From: a bacterium
Lineage (GTDB): Bacteria; Planctomycetota; J058; JACQDU01
Length of the DNA stretch: 15,622 nucleotides
Reading direction: 5' to 3'
Assembly (NCBI GenBank): GCA_016200955.1
Contig: JACQDU010000668.1
Location: forward strand, 1 to 15,622
The notes beneath the pieces were generated by a model. It saw only the letters and a program-made list of their open reading frames with translations, did no database searches and had not been told where the DNA came from. This document shows positions 6,557 through 14,154 of this stretch, one piece after another. The translations under genes and the position numbers were made by a program. The first letter of the stretch is position 1; each line of letters begins with the position of its first letter.

Positions 6557-7101
6557 GTCTTCTCCCGGAGAGCGCGCCACTCTCGGTCGAGCAGGCTCAT
6601 GCGGACCATGTCGTGCCACGCGGCCCGGAGGAAGTACTCCTCACGGAGCACTCCTTCCTCGACGAAGCCGATCCTCGCGTAGATCGCGCGCGCGCGCGCG
6701 TTCGACTTCGCGACCATGAGCCAGACCTTGTGGAGCGCGGCCTCGCCGAAGGCCCGGTCGAGCACCGCGCCGATCGCGGCGGTGCCGTGGCCCTTCCCCA
6801 TCTCGGCGCGAGAGCCGACTATGCAGGCGAGCCTCCCCACGCGGCTCGGCCAGTGGATCTGGTGGATCCCGACTTGCCCGAGGTATGCGCCGTCCGCCGC
6901 TCGCTCGATCGAGAAGACGCGGTCGTTCGGAGAAGCGAGGAGCTTCGCGAGGTAAGCCGCCTCGTCCTCGCGCGTGAACGGCTTCCCCGAGAAGGCGGCG
7001 AAGTTCCCGACGATGTCGGGATCGTTCACCCACGTCATCACGTTGTCGAGGTCCGAGAGCGCGAGCGGCCGGATCCTGACGAGCGCCGGCATGCTCTGCA
7101 T
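6553..7101 (-). CDS. GNAT N-acetyltransferase, RimJ/RimL type
   Basis: The 182-residue product is a single GNAT domain. It would transfer an acetyl group from acetyl-CoA to an amine such as a protein N-terminus, antibiotic or small molecule. The N-terminus VRIRPLALSDLDNVMTWVND is typical of the RimJ/RimL-like subgroup, with YLGQVGIHQI as a central strand. The acetyl-CoA loop is in RAEMGKGHGTAAI (about residues 98-110), a variant of Q/R-x-x-G-x-G/A, and ARAIYARIGFVEEGVLREE is the closing helix-strand of the fold. The substrate cannot be read from sequence. ATG 7101 and ATG 7092 are both possible starts and neither has a good Shine-Dalgarno sequence. It is divergent from the secretion ATPase gene and heads a two-gene unit with the following 156-residue gene. 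Confidence 0.88.
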   Translation of the reverse strand: MQSMPALVRIRPLALSDLDNVMTWVNDPDIVGNFAAFSGKPFTREDEAAYLAKLLASPNDRVFSIERAADGAYLGQVGIHQIHWPSRVGRLACIVGSRAEMGKGHGTAAIGAVLDRAFGEAALHKVWLMVAKSNARARAIYARIGFVEEGVLREEYFLRAAWHDMVRMSLLDREWRALREKT

Positions 7102-7110
7102 GATAGCGCG

Positions 7111-7137
7111 CGAGAAGGCACCTCTGGTACCTTCTCG
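7111..7137. promoter_or_regulatory. Near-perfect dyad between divergent genes (operator or RNA hairpin)
   Basis: CGAGAAGGCACC (7111-7122) and GGTACCTTCTCG (7126-7137) are inverted copies with one mismatch, separated by TCT. The dyad fills most of the 44-bp gap between the GNAT start (7101) and the ATPase start (7146), 8-9 bp from each. Its right arm touches the GGGGAGAG Shine-Dalgarno sequence (7137-7144) of the ATPase gene. It could bind a dimeric regulator controlling both genes, or form a hairpin in the leader of either transcript. Confidence 0.5.
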
Positions 7138-7145
7138 GGGAGAGC

Positions 7146-8471
7146 ATGGCCACCGTCCCCCCGAAGAAGGCCGAGGCGACCGCGAGCAGCGCCGGCGGCG
7201 CCTCCGTCGCGGATGCCACGATCGAGCTCGTGAACCACCTCATCTTGGAGGCCGCTCGCATGAACGCGAGCGACATCCACATCGAGCCCGGCACGAAGGA
7301 GGCGATCGTCCGCTACCGCGTGGACGGCGTGCTCCAGGTGAGGCGCCGCTTTCCCCTCGACCAGATCCCGCAGGTCGTGTCGCGCGTGAAGATCATGTCG
7401 AGGCTCGACGTGACGGAGCATCGGATGCCGCTCGACGGTCGCGTCGGCTTCGGCCGGCCGAGCCCGAACGAGCCCTACATCGACCTCCGCGTGAGCACCG
7501 TCCCTCTCCTCTCGGGAGAGAAGGTCTGCATGCGGCTCATCTACAAGGACCGCGAGCGGGCCGACCTCGAGCACATGGGCCTCTCGGCCGAGAACCTCGA
7601 GACCTACCGGCAGATGGTGGACAGCCCGAGCGGCCTCCTCATCCACGTCGGGCCGGCCGGCAGCGGGAAGACGAGCTCCGTCTACGCCGCGATCCAGCAC
7701 CTGAACGAGCCCGGCCGCAACATCTCGACGGTCGAGGACCCGATCGAGTACGAGCTCGACGGCGTGAACCAGGCCCAGGTGAATCCGGACCAGGGCCTCA
7801 CCTTCGGCGTCGTGCTCCGCGCCTACATGCGCCAGGACTGCAACGTGATCCTCGTGGGAGAGATCCGCGACAGCGAGACGTGCGAGATCGCGATCCAGGC
7901 CGCGCTCACGGGACACATGATCCTGGGCACGCTCCACGCGGAGAGCTGCATCGGCGCGATCGCGCGGCTCCAGGAGCTCGGGATCTCGAACTACTTCATC
8001 GGGAGCGCGATCAAGGGGATCGTCTCGCAGAGGCTCGTCCGGCGTCTCTGCGAGAAGTGCAAGCGCGCCGTGCCGCCGCCTCAGAGGCTCGCGGACGCGC
8101 TCGGCCTGCAGCTCGGCCAGCCGATCCAGAGCGCCGTGGGCTGCAAGGCGTGCGGGAGGGGCGGCTACAAGGGCCGCTTCGCCATCCACGAGGTCATGTG
8201 CCCCGACGAGGAGACGCGCGACCGCATCTACCGTGGCGCCGCGCCGAGCGCGATCGAGGAGGCTGCGCTCGAGGCGGGCATGGCGCCTCTGTGGCTCGAC
8301 GGGTTCGAGAAGGTCGCGAAGGGAGAGACGACGCTCTCCGAGATCCTGCGCGTCGTGCGCGGCGTGACCATGGGAACGCGAGCTCGAGGCGACGATCCGC
8401 TCGGCGGGATCGTCGACACCCTCGTCTCGCCGGGCAGCCCGGGGATGCAGCGTGGGCCAGAGAGTCTTTAA
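7146..8471 (+). CDS. Type II secretion / type IV pilus family ATPase (GspE/PilB-like), short form
   Basis: The 441-residue protein is a secretion-superfamily hexameric ATPase that would power assembly or retraction of a pilus-like fibre at the inner membrane. After a 22-residue Ala-rich leader comes the N2 domain (ASDIHIEP at 41-48, RYRVDGVL at 57-64, SRLDVTEHRMPLDGR at 85-99). The ATPase core has Walker A GPAGSGKT (169-176), STVEDPIEYE (194-203), Walker B VILVGEIRD (234-242; Glu239) and the His box LTGHMILGTLHA (254-265). Two CxxC pairs (Cys302/305 and Cys333/336) match the zinc module of GspE/PilB and argue against PilT. It lacks the usual N-terminal docking domain, so it is shorter than most GspE/PilB. 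GGGGAGAG precedes the ATG. The last 20 bp overlap the FHA gene. No pilin, platform protein or secretin gene lies in the window. Confidence 0.93.
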   Translation: MATVPPKKAEATASSAGGASVADATIELVNHLILEAARMNASDIHIEPGTKEAIVRYRVDGVLQVRRRFPLDQIPQVVSRVKIMSRLDVTEHRMPLDGRVGFGRPSPNEPYIDLRVSTVPLLSGEKVCMRLIYKDRERADLEHMGLSAENLETYRQMVDSPSGLLIHVGPAGSGKTSSVYAAIQHLNEPGRNISTVEDPIEYELDGVNQAQVNPDQGLTFGVVLRAYMRQDCNVILVGEIRDSETCEIAIQAALTGHMILGTLHAESCIGAIARLQELGISNYFIGSAIKGIVSQRLVRRLCEKCKRAVPPPQRLADALGLQLGQPIQSAVGCKACGRGGYKGRFAIHEVMCPDEETRDRIYRGAAPSAIEEAALEAGMAPLWLDGFEKVAKGETTLSEILRVVRGVTMGTRARGDDPLGGIVDTLVSPGSPGMQRGPESL

Positions 8472-9735
8472 GTGCCCGCTCTGCGGAGCGAACCTCCTCC
8501 TGTGGACGGGGATCTGCATCCGCTGCGGGCGCGTCGACGAGGCGGTCGTGCGGCGCGTGACGCCTCCGCACAAGGCCCGTCCCGAGAGCGCGGCGCCCGG
8601 CCAGGCCGCTCCAAGGAAGACGGCGTCCATCAAGAAGGCGGACGCCGAGGGCGTCGCCGGGGGCCCCTCGACGAGCGCGCCTCGTCCGCAGGCGCCCTCG
8701 GCCTCGCCGGCGCCGGCGACGTCGTCTTCCAGCAAGACGCCCTCGAGCACCGAGAAGACGGCGGCTCGAGCGAGCGCGAGCGCGAGCGAGCCCCCGCGCC
8801 CTGTCGAGGCCACGAACGTTCCCGAGAAGGTCTCGCTCGAGGAGATGTTCGGCGAGAGCGTGAGCGAGCCTGTGGACGAGTCTCTCTCCGGGCTCGCCGA
8901 GACGAGCCGGTTCACCGACATCGTCCCGGACGCCTCGGTCTACGCCGATTCCGCCGGTCGCAGGGATGACGACGGCGGCGTTCCGACGAACCTCGTGGAC
9001 ACGGCGACGCTGGCGCGCGAGGTCGTGTATCCGCAGGCGCCGCAGGCCGCGCCCGCGACGAGGCGCACGACGGCGCCGGCGTCCGGGCTGCGGCATTTCC
9101 TCGTGCTCGGCTTCAAGGACGCCATCGAGCTCGAGCCCGGGAAGCGGATCTCCATAGGCCGACACCCGAGCTCCAGCGTGAGGATCGACCAGCCGCAGAT
9201 CTCGCGGAAGCACGCGGAGATCGACTGGAGCGGCGACCCTCCGCGGGCCGGGCTCCGCGACGCCGGGCGCTCGAACACCTACCTGAACGGGGAGGCCGTC
9301 CCGCGCGATCCGCTTTCTCCCTTGAAGGACGGCGACGTGATCCTCCTCGGCCGGAGCTTCAAGATGGTCTACCGGCGAGCCGAGAACGCGAGCGACCTCT
9401 TCCCCGCGTCGGCGAGGCTCCGCTCGCCCCCTCCGGACCCGGCGAGCGCTCCCCAGCCCGCCGCGAGACCGCCCGCTCCCCCGCCCGCGAGAGAGCCGGG
9501 CGAGGTCCCGCTCGAGGGCGACTTCGGCACCGCGCCCCCGCTCATGGTGCTCGAGAGCATCTTCCGCCGCGAGCTCACGGGGATCCTCATGATCTCGACC
9601 GGCGCGGGGACGGGGACGATGGACGTCGAGCGCGGCCGCGCGAAGAATGTCGTCTTCGGGACCTTCTCCGGGAAAGACGCCGTGGAGCAGATCACGCGGC
9701 TCAAGGAGGGGATCTACCGCTTCCTCAAGGCGTGA
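8452..9735 (+). CDS. Zinc-ribbon / FHA / DUF4388 (PATAN) regulatory protein
   Basis: This 427-residue protein starts with GTG inside the end of the ATPase gene (20-bp overlap, GGGG eight bases upstream), so the two are probably co-translated. Residues 8-25 form a zinc ribbon (CPLC, then CIRC). Residues 38-210 are a low-complexity Pro/Ala/Ser/Lys linker with an acidic patch. Residues about 213-307 are an FHA domain that binds phosphothreonine: ISIGRHPSSSVRI (233-245), ISRKHAEI (250-257), and the N-G of TYLNGE (276-281). After a second Pro-rich linker, residues 355-425 match the DUF4388/PATAN type: GDFGTAPPLMVLESIFRREL, then TGILMIS and a closing IYRFL. I infer a cytoplasmic adaptor linking threonine phosphorylation to the neighbouring ATPase. 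No membrane segment is seen. Confidence 0.9.
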   Translation: MGQRVFKCPLCGANLLLWTGICIRCGRVDEAVVRRVTPPHKARPESAAPGQAAPRKTASIKKADAEGVAGGPSTSAPRPQAPSASPAPATSSSSKTPSSTEKTAARASASASEPPRPVEATNVPEKVSLEEMFGESVSEPVDESLSGLAETSRFTDIVPDASVYADSAGRRDDDGGVPTNLVDTATLAREVVYPQAPQAAPATRRTTAPASGLRHFLVLGFKDAIELEPGKRISIGRHPSSSVRIDQPQISRKHAEIDWSGDPPRAGLRDAGRSNTYLNGEAVPRDPLSPLKDGDVILLGRSFKMVYRRAENASDLFPASARLRSPPPDPASAPQPAARPPAPPPAREPGEVPLEGDFGTAPPLMVLESIFRRELTGILMISTGAGTGTMDVERGRAKNVVFGTFSGKDAVEQITRLKEGIYRFLKA

Positions 9736-9756
9736 GCCGTCCTCTCGGCGCGTCTC

Positions 9757-10791
9757 TCAGTGAGCGTGCGCGACCTTCGAGGTCCAGATCGCCGAGAAGT
9801 TCGCGACGAAGCTCTTGGCGAGCGCCGCGTCCTCGATCACGATCAGGTCCTCGTAGCCGTCCGCGTCCTGGTGCGGCCCCCAGTTGTAGCTGCCCGTGAG
9901 GACCCTGGCGCCGTCGATCACGGCGTACTTGTCGTGGAACTCCGCGGCGTGGATCCCCGTGCCGCCGAGCACGACCTTCTTGACCTCTCCGCCCTTGCTC
10001 TTGATCCCCGAGATCGCGGTCTTCGAGATCGTGGCGTTCCTCGCGTCGATGAGGAGAGAGACCGAGACCCCGCGCCCGAGCGCCGCCTCGAGCGCCGAGA
10101 GGCACTCGGTCGAGGTCATCTCGTACATCGCGACGACGATCTCCTTCTTGGCCTTCGCGATCTCGTCCGAGATCCGCTTCTCGAGCGCGTGGGCGCCGCC
10201 GCTCGGAGCGAAGACGACGTTGCCCGCGGAGCCCGTGCCGCCCTTCTTGCTCGAGTAGAGGGACTCGAACTCCTTCTCGTACGCCGAGGCGACCTTCGAG
10301 TCGTGCAGGAAGACGACGTTCTCGTAGTTGACTAGGTCGGCGCCCTCGGTCCAGTTGAAGCTCCCGGCGATGGTCTCGGCGCCGTCGATCACCGCGAACT
10401 TGTGGTGGAACTTCGGGTCGAAGACTCCGCCCGAGGTCGCGATCGTCTTCACGGGGACGCCGCCCGAGAGGAGGTCCGTCTTCTTCGAGAGGGCGAGCTT
10501 CGACTCGGCCCCGTCGAGGAGGACGCGCACCTTGACGCCGCGCCCGTGCGCTTCCGTGAGGGCCTTTGCGAGAGACTCGCTCGTCAGGAGGTACATCGCC
10601 ACGTCGATCGACTTCTTCGCCTTGCCCAGCTCCGTGGCGATCGCGGTCTCGACGGCGTGCGTCGTTCCGGTGGGCGCGAAGTGCGCGACGGGCGCTTTCG
10701 TGGAGCCCGCCTCGGCGGGCGCGCGAGAGACGGCGAAGGGGATGGACGCAGCGACCGCGGCCATCGCCGCGGCGCAAGGAAGGGCGCGCAT
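9757..10791 (-). CDS. Secreted phospholipase D-family protein with two HKD domains
   Basis: The 344-residue protein carries an N-terminal signal-like segment (MRALPCAAAMAAVAASIPFA) and two repeated PLD domains of about 140 residues. HKD1 is H129-x-K131-x4-D136 followed by GSFNW (143-147). HKD2 is H286-x-K288-x4-D293 followed by GSYNW (300-304). The halves clearly arose by duplication: FAPTGTTHAVE with KAKKSIDVAMYLLTS matches FAPSGGAHALE with KAKKEIVVAMYEMTS. Both active-site sets look complete, so a working phosphodiesterase is likely, acting through a phosphohistidine intermediate. Substrate may be phospholipid or nucleic acid; the compact size resembles Nuc-type or cardiolipin-related PLDs more than large secreted phospholipases. 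It is exported, to the periplasm or beyond. AGAGAGG precedes the ATG. It is convergent with the FHA gene (21-bp gap). Confidence 0.92.
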   Translation of the reverse strand: MRALPCAAAMAAVAASIPFAVSRAPAEAGSTKAPVAHFAPTGTTHAVETAIATELGKAKKSIDVAMYLLTSESLAKALTEAHGRGVKVRVLLDGAESKLALSKKTDLLSGGVPVKTIATSGGVFDPKFHHKFAVIDGAETIAGSFNWTEGADLVNYENVVFLHDSKVASAYEKEFESLYSSKKGGTGSAGNVVFAPSGGAHALEKRISDEIAKAKKEIVVAMYEMTSTECLSALEAALGRGVSVSLLIDARNATISKTAISGIKSKGGEVKKVVLGGTGIHAAEFHDKYAVIDGARVLTGSYNWGPHQDADGYEDLIVIEDAALAKSFVANFSAIWTSKVAHAH

Positions 10792-10904
10792 GACCTCTCT
10801 CTCCCTGCCTGACCGATCCTGCGTGCCCGCCGGGCGCCTCGATGTGACGCGGCGGGGGCGGTCTTTACGTTAGGCTGACCCTCGCCGGGCAAGAGGAGGA
10901 AGCC
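10792..10904. promoter_or_regulatory. Divergent intergenic region between PLD and acyl-CoA synthetase genes
   Basis: These 113 bp must hold promoters for both divergent genes. The only A/T-richer patch is TCTTTACGTTAGGCTGACC (about 10862-10880), 25-43 bp before the acyl-CoA synthetase start. I can point to it as the likely -10 area for the plus strand but cannot match a clean -35/-10 pair. GAGGAGGA at 10893-10900 is a strong ribosome binding site for ATG 10905. Confidence 0.35.
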
Positions 10905-12527
10905 ATGAGAGGGCTCATGCAGACGCTCCCCTTGAACATCGCGTGGATCCTCCGCCGGGCCGAGCGGCTCCAGGCGAAGAAGACCGTCGCCACGCGCACG
11001 CACGAGGGGACGGCCGTCGCGACTTACGGTCAGGTCTGCGAGAGGACGCGGAAGCTCGTGACCGCGCTCCGAGAGATCGGCGTGCGACCGGGCGATCGCG
11101 TCGCGACCTTCTCGTGGAACCACCAGCAGCACCTCGAGTGCTATCTCGGCGTCCCCTGCATGGGAGCGGTCCTCCACACGCTCAACATACGGCTCTTCGA
11201 GAAGGACCTCGTCTTCATCGTCGAGCACGCGGAGGACAAGGTCGTCGTCGTGGACAAGAGCCTCTGGCCCGTCTGGGAGAAAGTCGCGGCGCGAGTCCGG
11301 TGCGTGCAGGCGACGATCGTCGTCCCCGATGCGCCAGGCCCGGCGCCTCCGGGGACGCTCGACTACGAGGAGCTGATCGCCGCGCGCTCGCCCGTGCGCG
11401 AGCTCCCCGAGGTCGACGAGAACGAGGCCGCGGCGCTCTGCTACACCTCGGGGACGACCGGGAACCCGAAGGGCGTCCTCTACAGCCACCGCTCGAACTA
11501 CCTCCACTCGCTCGCGCTGACGATGGCCGACGCGATCGGGATCTCCGAGAGCGACCGCGTCCTCCCGATCGTGCCGCTGTTCCACGCGAACGCGTGGGGC
11601 TTGCCTTACGCCTGCTTGCTCACGGGAGCCGAGCTCGTCTTCCCCGGGAGACACATGAGTCCCCAGAGCCTCCTCGAGTGCCTGAGAGAGAGGCGGCCCT
11701 CGCTCGCCGCCGGAGTGCCGAGCGTCTGGACGAGCCTCCTCGAGCCGCTCAAGCAGGAGAAGGAGAGAGGCCCGCTCTCGCTGCGAGCGATCCTCTGCGG
11801 CGGCTCCGCCGTGCCGCCGGCGCTCCAGAAAGCCTACGAGAGCGAGGTCGGCGTCCCGATCGTGCAAGCCTGGGGCATGACGGAGACGAGCCCGCTCGCC
11901 TCGCTCTGCTGCCCTCTCGCCGCTCACCGGGAGCGCGGCCCCGAGGCGCTCGATGCTCTCCGCACGAGCCAGGGCCGCGTCGTCCCGGGCGTCGAGATCC
12001 GCCTCGTGGGAGACGACGGCAAGGAAGCCGCCTGGGACGGCCGCTCGCAGGGCGAGATCCAGGTCCGAGGGCCGTGGATCGCTTCCTCCTATTACAAAGA
12101 GGACGCCCGGGAGAAGTTCCAGGACGGCTGGCTCAGGACCGGCGACGTCGCCTCGATCGACGGCGACGGTTACATGAGGATCGCCGACCGCACGAAGGAC
12201 CTCGTGAAGTCGGGCGGCGAGTGGATCTCGAGCGTCGCCCTCGAGGGCCTGATCATGTCTCACCCGTCGGTCGCCGAGGCGGCGGTGATCGGCGTGCCTC
12301 ATCCCAAGTGGGACGAGCGCCCGCTCGCGTGCGTCGTGCCGCGGCCAGACGCGCGAGGCCGTCTCACGCGCGAGGAGATCCTCGACTTCCTGCGGCCCAA
12401 GGTCGCGAAGTGGTGGCTCCCGGACGACGTCGTCTTCCTGGACGAGGTCCCGAAGACCTCGGTCGGGAAGTTCGACAAGAAGGTCCTGCGCGAGCGCTTC
12501 AAGAACCACGCTCTCCCCGAGAAGTGA
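10905..12527 (+). CDS. Fatty acyl-CoA synthetase (AMP-forming, long/medium chain)
   Basis: This 540-residue protein is a full-length ANL-superfamily enzyme that activates a fatty acid to acyl-AMP and then acyl-CoA, feeding beta-oxidation or lipid synthesis. Motifs run in order: the P-loop YTSGTTGNPKG (180-190), VPLFHANAWGLPY (223-235), GGSAVPPAL (299-307), WGMTETSPL (323-331), GWLRTGDVASIDGDGYMRI (408-426), DRTKDLVKSGGEWISS (428-443) and the catalytic lysine in TSVGKFDKK (Lys522). The overall pattern, including VPHPKWDERPLACVVPR and KWWLPD, is strongly like the Thermus thermophilus long-chain fatty acyl-CoA synthetase as I recall it. Chain-length preference is not certain. The start is supported by GAGGAGGA five to twelve bases upstream. 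It is divergent from the PLD gene and convergent with the glycosyltransferase gene (14-bp gap), so it is probably monocistronic. Confidence 0.95.
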   Translation: MRGLMQTLPLNIAWILRRAERLQAKKTVATRTHEGTAVATYGQVCERTRKLVTALREIGVRPGDRVATFSWNHQQHLECYLGVPCMGAVLHTLNIRLFEKDLVFIVEHAEDKVVVVDKSLWPVWEKVAARVRCVQATIVVPDAPGPAPPGTLDYEELIAARSPVRELPEVDENEAAALCYTSGTTGNPKGVLYSHRSNYLHSLALTMADAIGISESDRVLPIVPLFHANAWGLPYACLLTGAELVFPGRHMSPQSLLECLRERRPSLAAGVPSVWTSLLEPLKQEKERGPLSLRAILCGGSAVPPALQKAYESEVGVPIVQAWGMTETSPLASLCCPLAAHRERGPEALDALRTSQGRVVPGVEIRLVGDDGKEAAWDGRSQGEIQVRGPWIASSYYKEDAREKFQDGWLRTGDVASIDGDGYMRIADRTKDLVKSGGEWISSVALEGLIMSHPSVAEAAVIGVPHPKWDERPLACVVPRPDARGRLTREEILDFLRPKVAKWWLPDDVVFLDEVPKTSVGKFDKKVLRERFKNHALPEK

Positions 12528-12541
12528 CGGGAAGGCCGCGC

Positions 12542-14071
12542 TCAGGGAAGCTCGAGCCGTTCCTTGCCGCGCACGAAATGCGGGGAGAGGTGCGGCTCCG
12601 AGTCGAGCTTCTCTCCGAGGACCCTTCGCGTGAGACCCGCATCGCCTCGAGCCTCGCGCGAGCCGTGAGTCGAGCGGCGCACGAGGACGGCCTCGCCCGC
12701 GAGCACGGTGCGGAGCCCGGCCTCTCTCGCCCCGAGCGCGAGGGCGATGCCCGCGTGGGCTCGCGGGACCGAGAGCGGGAACCCGCCGAGCGCCTCGAGC
12801 TTCGAGCGCTCGATCACGAACGCTCCCGCGGGAGCGGCGGAGATGTCCCGCGTGGCGCGGGCGAGACCGAAGTATCCCGGGTCGCTCTCCGTGCGGCCCG
12901 CGAAGGGGCAGGCGGCGACGCGAGCTCGCCCGAAGCCGAGGGCGAGGCCCGCGCTCTCGAGCCGCCGGTTCCACGCGAGGACGCGCGGGACGGCGAGGGC
13001 GACGTCGGGCCGGCGTGCATGAGAGACGAGCTCATCGAGAGCGCCGGCCTCCGGCTCGAGGTCGCCGTCTAAGAACGCGATCGTCTCCCCTCGCGCGCTC
13101 TCGGGGAGAGGGCCCGGAGCGAAGCTCGAGAGGTCGATGGGCCGCGCGAGCTCGCGGCGGATCCGGTAGCTCCCGAGCCACGCGCCTTCTCCGACGCTCG
13201 CTCGCTCGCCGCGGCGCTCGAGCGCGCTCTCGAGCGCCTTCCGCGCGGCCGAGTAAGCCCACGCCTTCGCTCCCGGCAGCTCGGCGACGGAGCCCGGGAG
13301 CATGCGCCAGTGATAGAGGACGCGCGGGACGTGCGCGATCCGCGTCCTCTCGGAGACGCGGAGCGCCAAGTCGTAGTCCTGGCTCCCGTCGAAGCCTGCT
13401 CTCAGGAAGTCGAGCTCCCGGAGGAGAGAGTGCCGGACGAGGAAGAGGTGCGACACGTAGTTGCAGTTGAGGAGGAGATCGGGCGAGAACGCGGGCTTGA
13501 AGAAAGGCGTCGACCGCTCGCCGCTCCTCTCGAGCTTGTCCTCGTCCGAGTAAGCCGCGCCGACTCCCGGATCGACGAACGCTCGCTGCATCCAGGCGAT
13601 CGCGTGAGGGTCGAGGACGTCGTCGTGGTCGAGGAAGGCGACGAGCTCTCCTCGCGCGAGCTCGAGCGCCGCGTTCGTCGCTCCCGCGATCCCGCGCGCC
13701 GTCGCGAGGAGAGCGAGCTTGACGCGCTCGTCGCGCGAGCCGATCCGCGTGAGCTCGTCTCGCACGGCCTGGCTCGCGCTCGCGTCGTCGGCGACGCACC
13801 ACTCGACGCGAGCGGCCCTCTGCCCGAGCACCGACTCGGCCGTGGCCCGGAGGACCTCGATCGGCGGGTCTCTCACGGGAGTCACGATCGAGACGAGAGG
13901 AGGCGAGGCGACCTCGGGCGGTCTCTCGCGCCCGTGCCGCTCGGCCCACTCCGGGTAGCGCAGGAAGACCTTCCGGTCGGGCGAGAACAGCCTCCGCTCG
14001 ACGCGCGCAAGGACTCCCGTGAGGCCCTCTTGCGAGAAGACCTCCCCGGTCCTCCGGACGAGCCTCGCCAT
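12542..14071 (-). CDS. Family 2 glycosyltransferase with an incomplete second GT domain
   Basis: From ATG 14071 the product has 509 residues. Residues 58-290 are a complete GT-A family 2 domain: PLVSIVTPVRDP (58-69), ARGIAGATNAALELARGE, the metal-binding FLDHDD (147-151), AYSDEDKLE, KPAFSPDLLLNCNYVSHLF (192-210), GSQDYDLALRVSE (229-241) and HVPRVLYHWRM. Related surface-polysaccharide enzymes continue with a second GT2 domain. Here the text goes from GSYRIRRELARPID (300-313) almost directly to GETIAFLDGDLEPEAGALDEL (328-348), so the nucleotide-binding front half of domain 2 (about 90 residues) is missing, while its rear half is present. I infer a cytoplasmic sugar transferase for surface glycans with one active site. 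Upstream in-frame starts (ATG 14170, GTG 14089) are possible, but 14170 would overlap the divergent DUF1549 gene. AGCAGG precedes ATG 14071. Confidence 0.88.
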   Translation of the reverse strand: MARLVRRTGEVFSQEGLTGVLARVERRLFSPDRKVFLRYPEWAERHGRERPPEVASPPLVSIVTPVRDPPIEVLRATAESVLGQRAARVEWCVADDASASQAVRDELTRIGSRDERVKLALLATARGIAGATNAALELARGELVAFLDHDDVLDPHAIAWMQRAFVDPGVGAAYSDEDKLERSGERSTPFFKPAFSPDLLLNCNYVSHLFLVRHSLLRELDFLRAGFDGSQDYDLALRVSERTRIAHVPRVLYHWRMLPGSVAELPGAKAWAYSAARKALESALERRGERASVGEGAWLGSYRIRRELARPIDLSSFAPGPLPESARGETIAFLDGDLEPEAGALDELVSHARRPDVALAVPRVLAWNRRLESAGLALGFGRARVAACPFAGRTESDPGYFGLARATRDISAAPAGAFVIERSKLEALGGFPLSVPRAHAGIALALGAREAGLRTVLAGEAVLVRRSTHGSREARGDAGLTRRVLGEKLDSEPHLSPHFVRGKERLELP

Positions 14072-14095
14072 GCGGTCGAGCCTGCTCACGCTGAG

Positions 14096-14101
14096 ATTAG
14101 A
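14096..14101 (-). promoter_or_regulatory. Possible -10 element for the glycosyltransferase gene
   Basis: On the minus strand this is TCTAAT, matching five of six bases of the TATAAT consensus, in the only A/T-richer patch of the 83-bp divergent gap (14072-14154). It would place transcription start about 15-20 bases before ATG 14071, which agrees with that start choice. No recognisable -35 hexamer lies about 17 bp upstream, so this is weak. Confidence 0.22.
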
Positions 14102-14154
14102 CACGAAACCAGGAGCCACGCTCGCCGGTAAGCCGCACCCGTCCGAGGGCTTCG

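Noticed and set aside
8760..8800. GAGCGC/GAGCGAG repeats in the FHA gene as a possible regulatory repeat
   Set aside because: They encode the Ala/Ser-rich linker (ARASASAS) and reflect low-complexity protein sequence, not an independent DNA element.
7038..8921. Minus-strand 627-codon frame opposite the ATPase and FHA genes
   Set aside because: No motifs, and it runs across two well-supported plus-strand genes with canonical Walker and FHA signatures.
10584..12974. Minus-strand 796-codon frame opposite the acyl-CoA synthetase
   Set aside because: It runs through three supported genes, has no homology-like pattern, and is Arg-rich shadow text.
10943..13072. Plus-strand 709-codon frame across the acyl-CoA synthetase and glycosyltransferase genes
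   Set aside because: Out of frame with the acyl-CoA synthetase motifs and antisense to the glycosyltransferase. It has no ribosome binding site and no domain.
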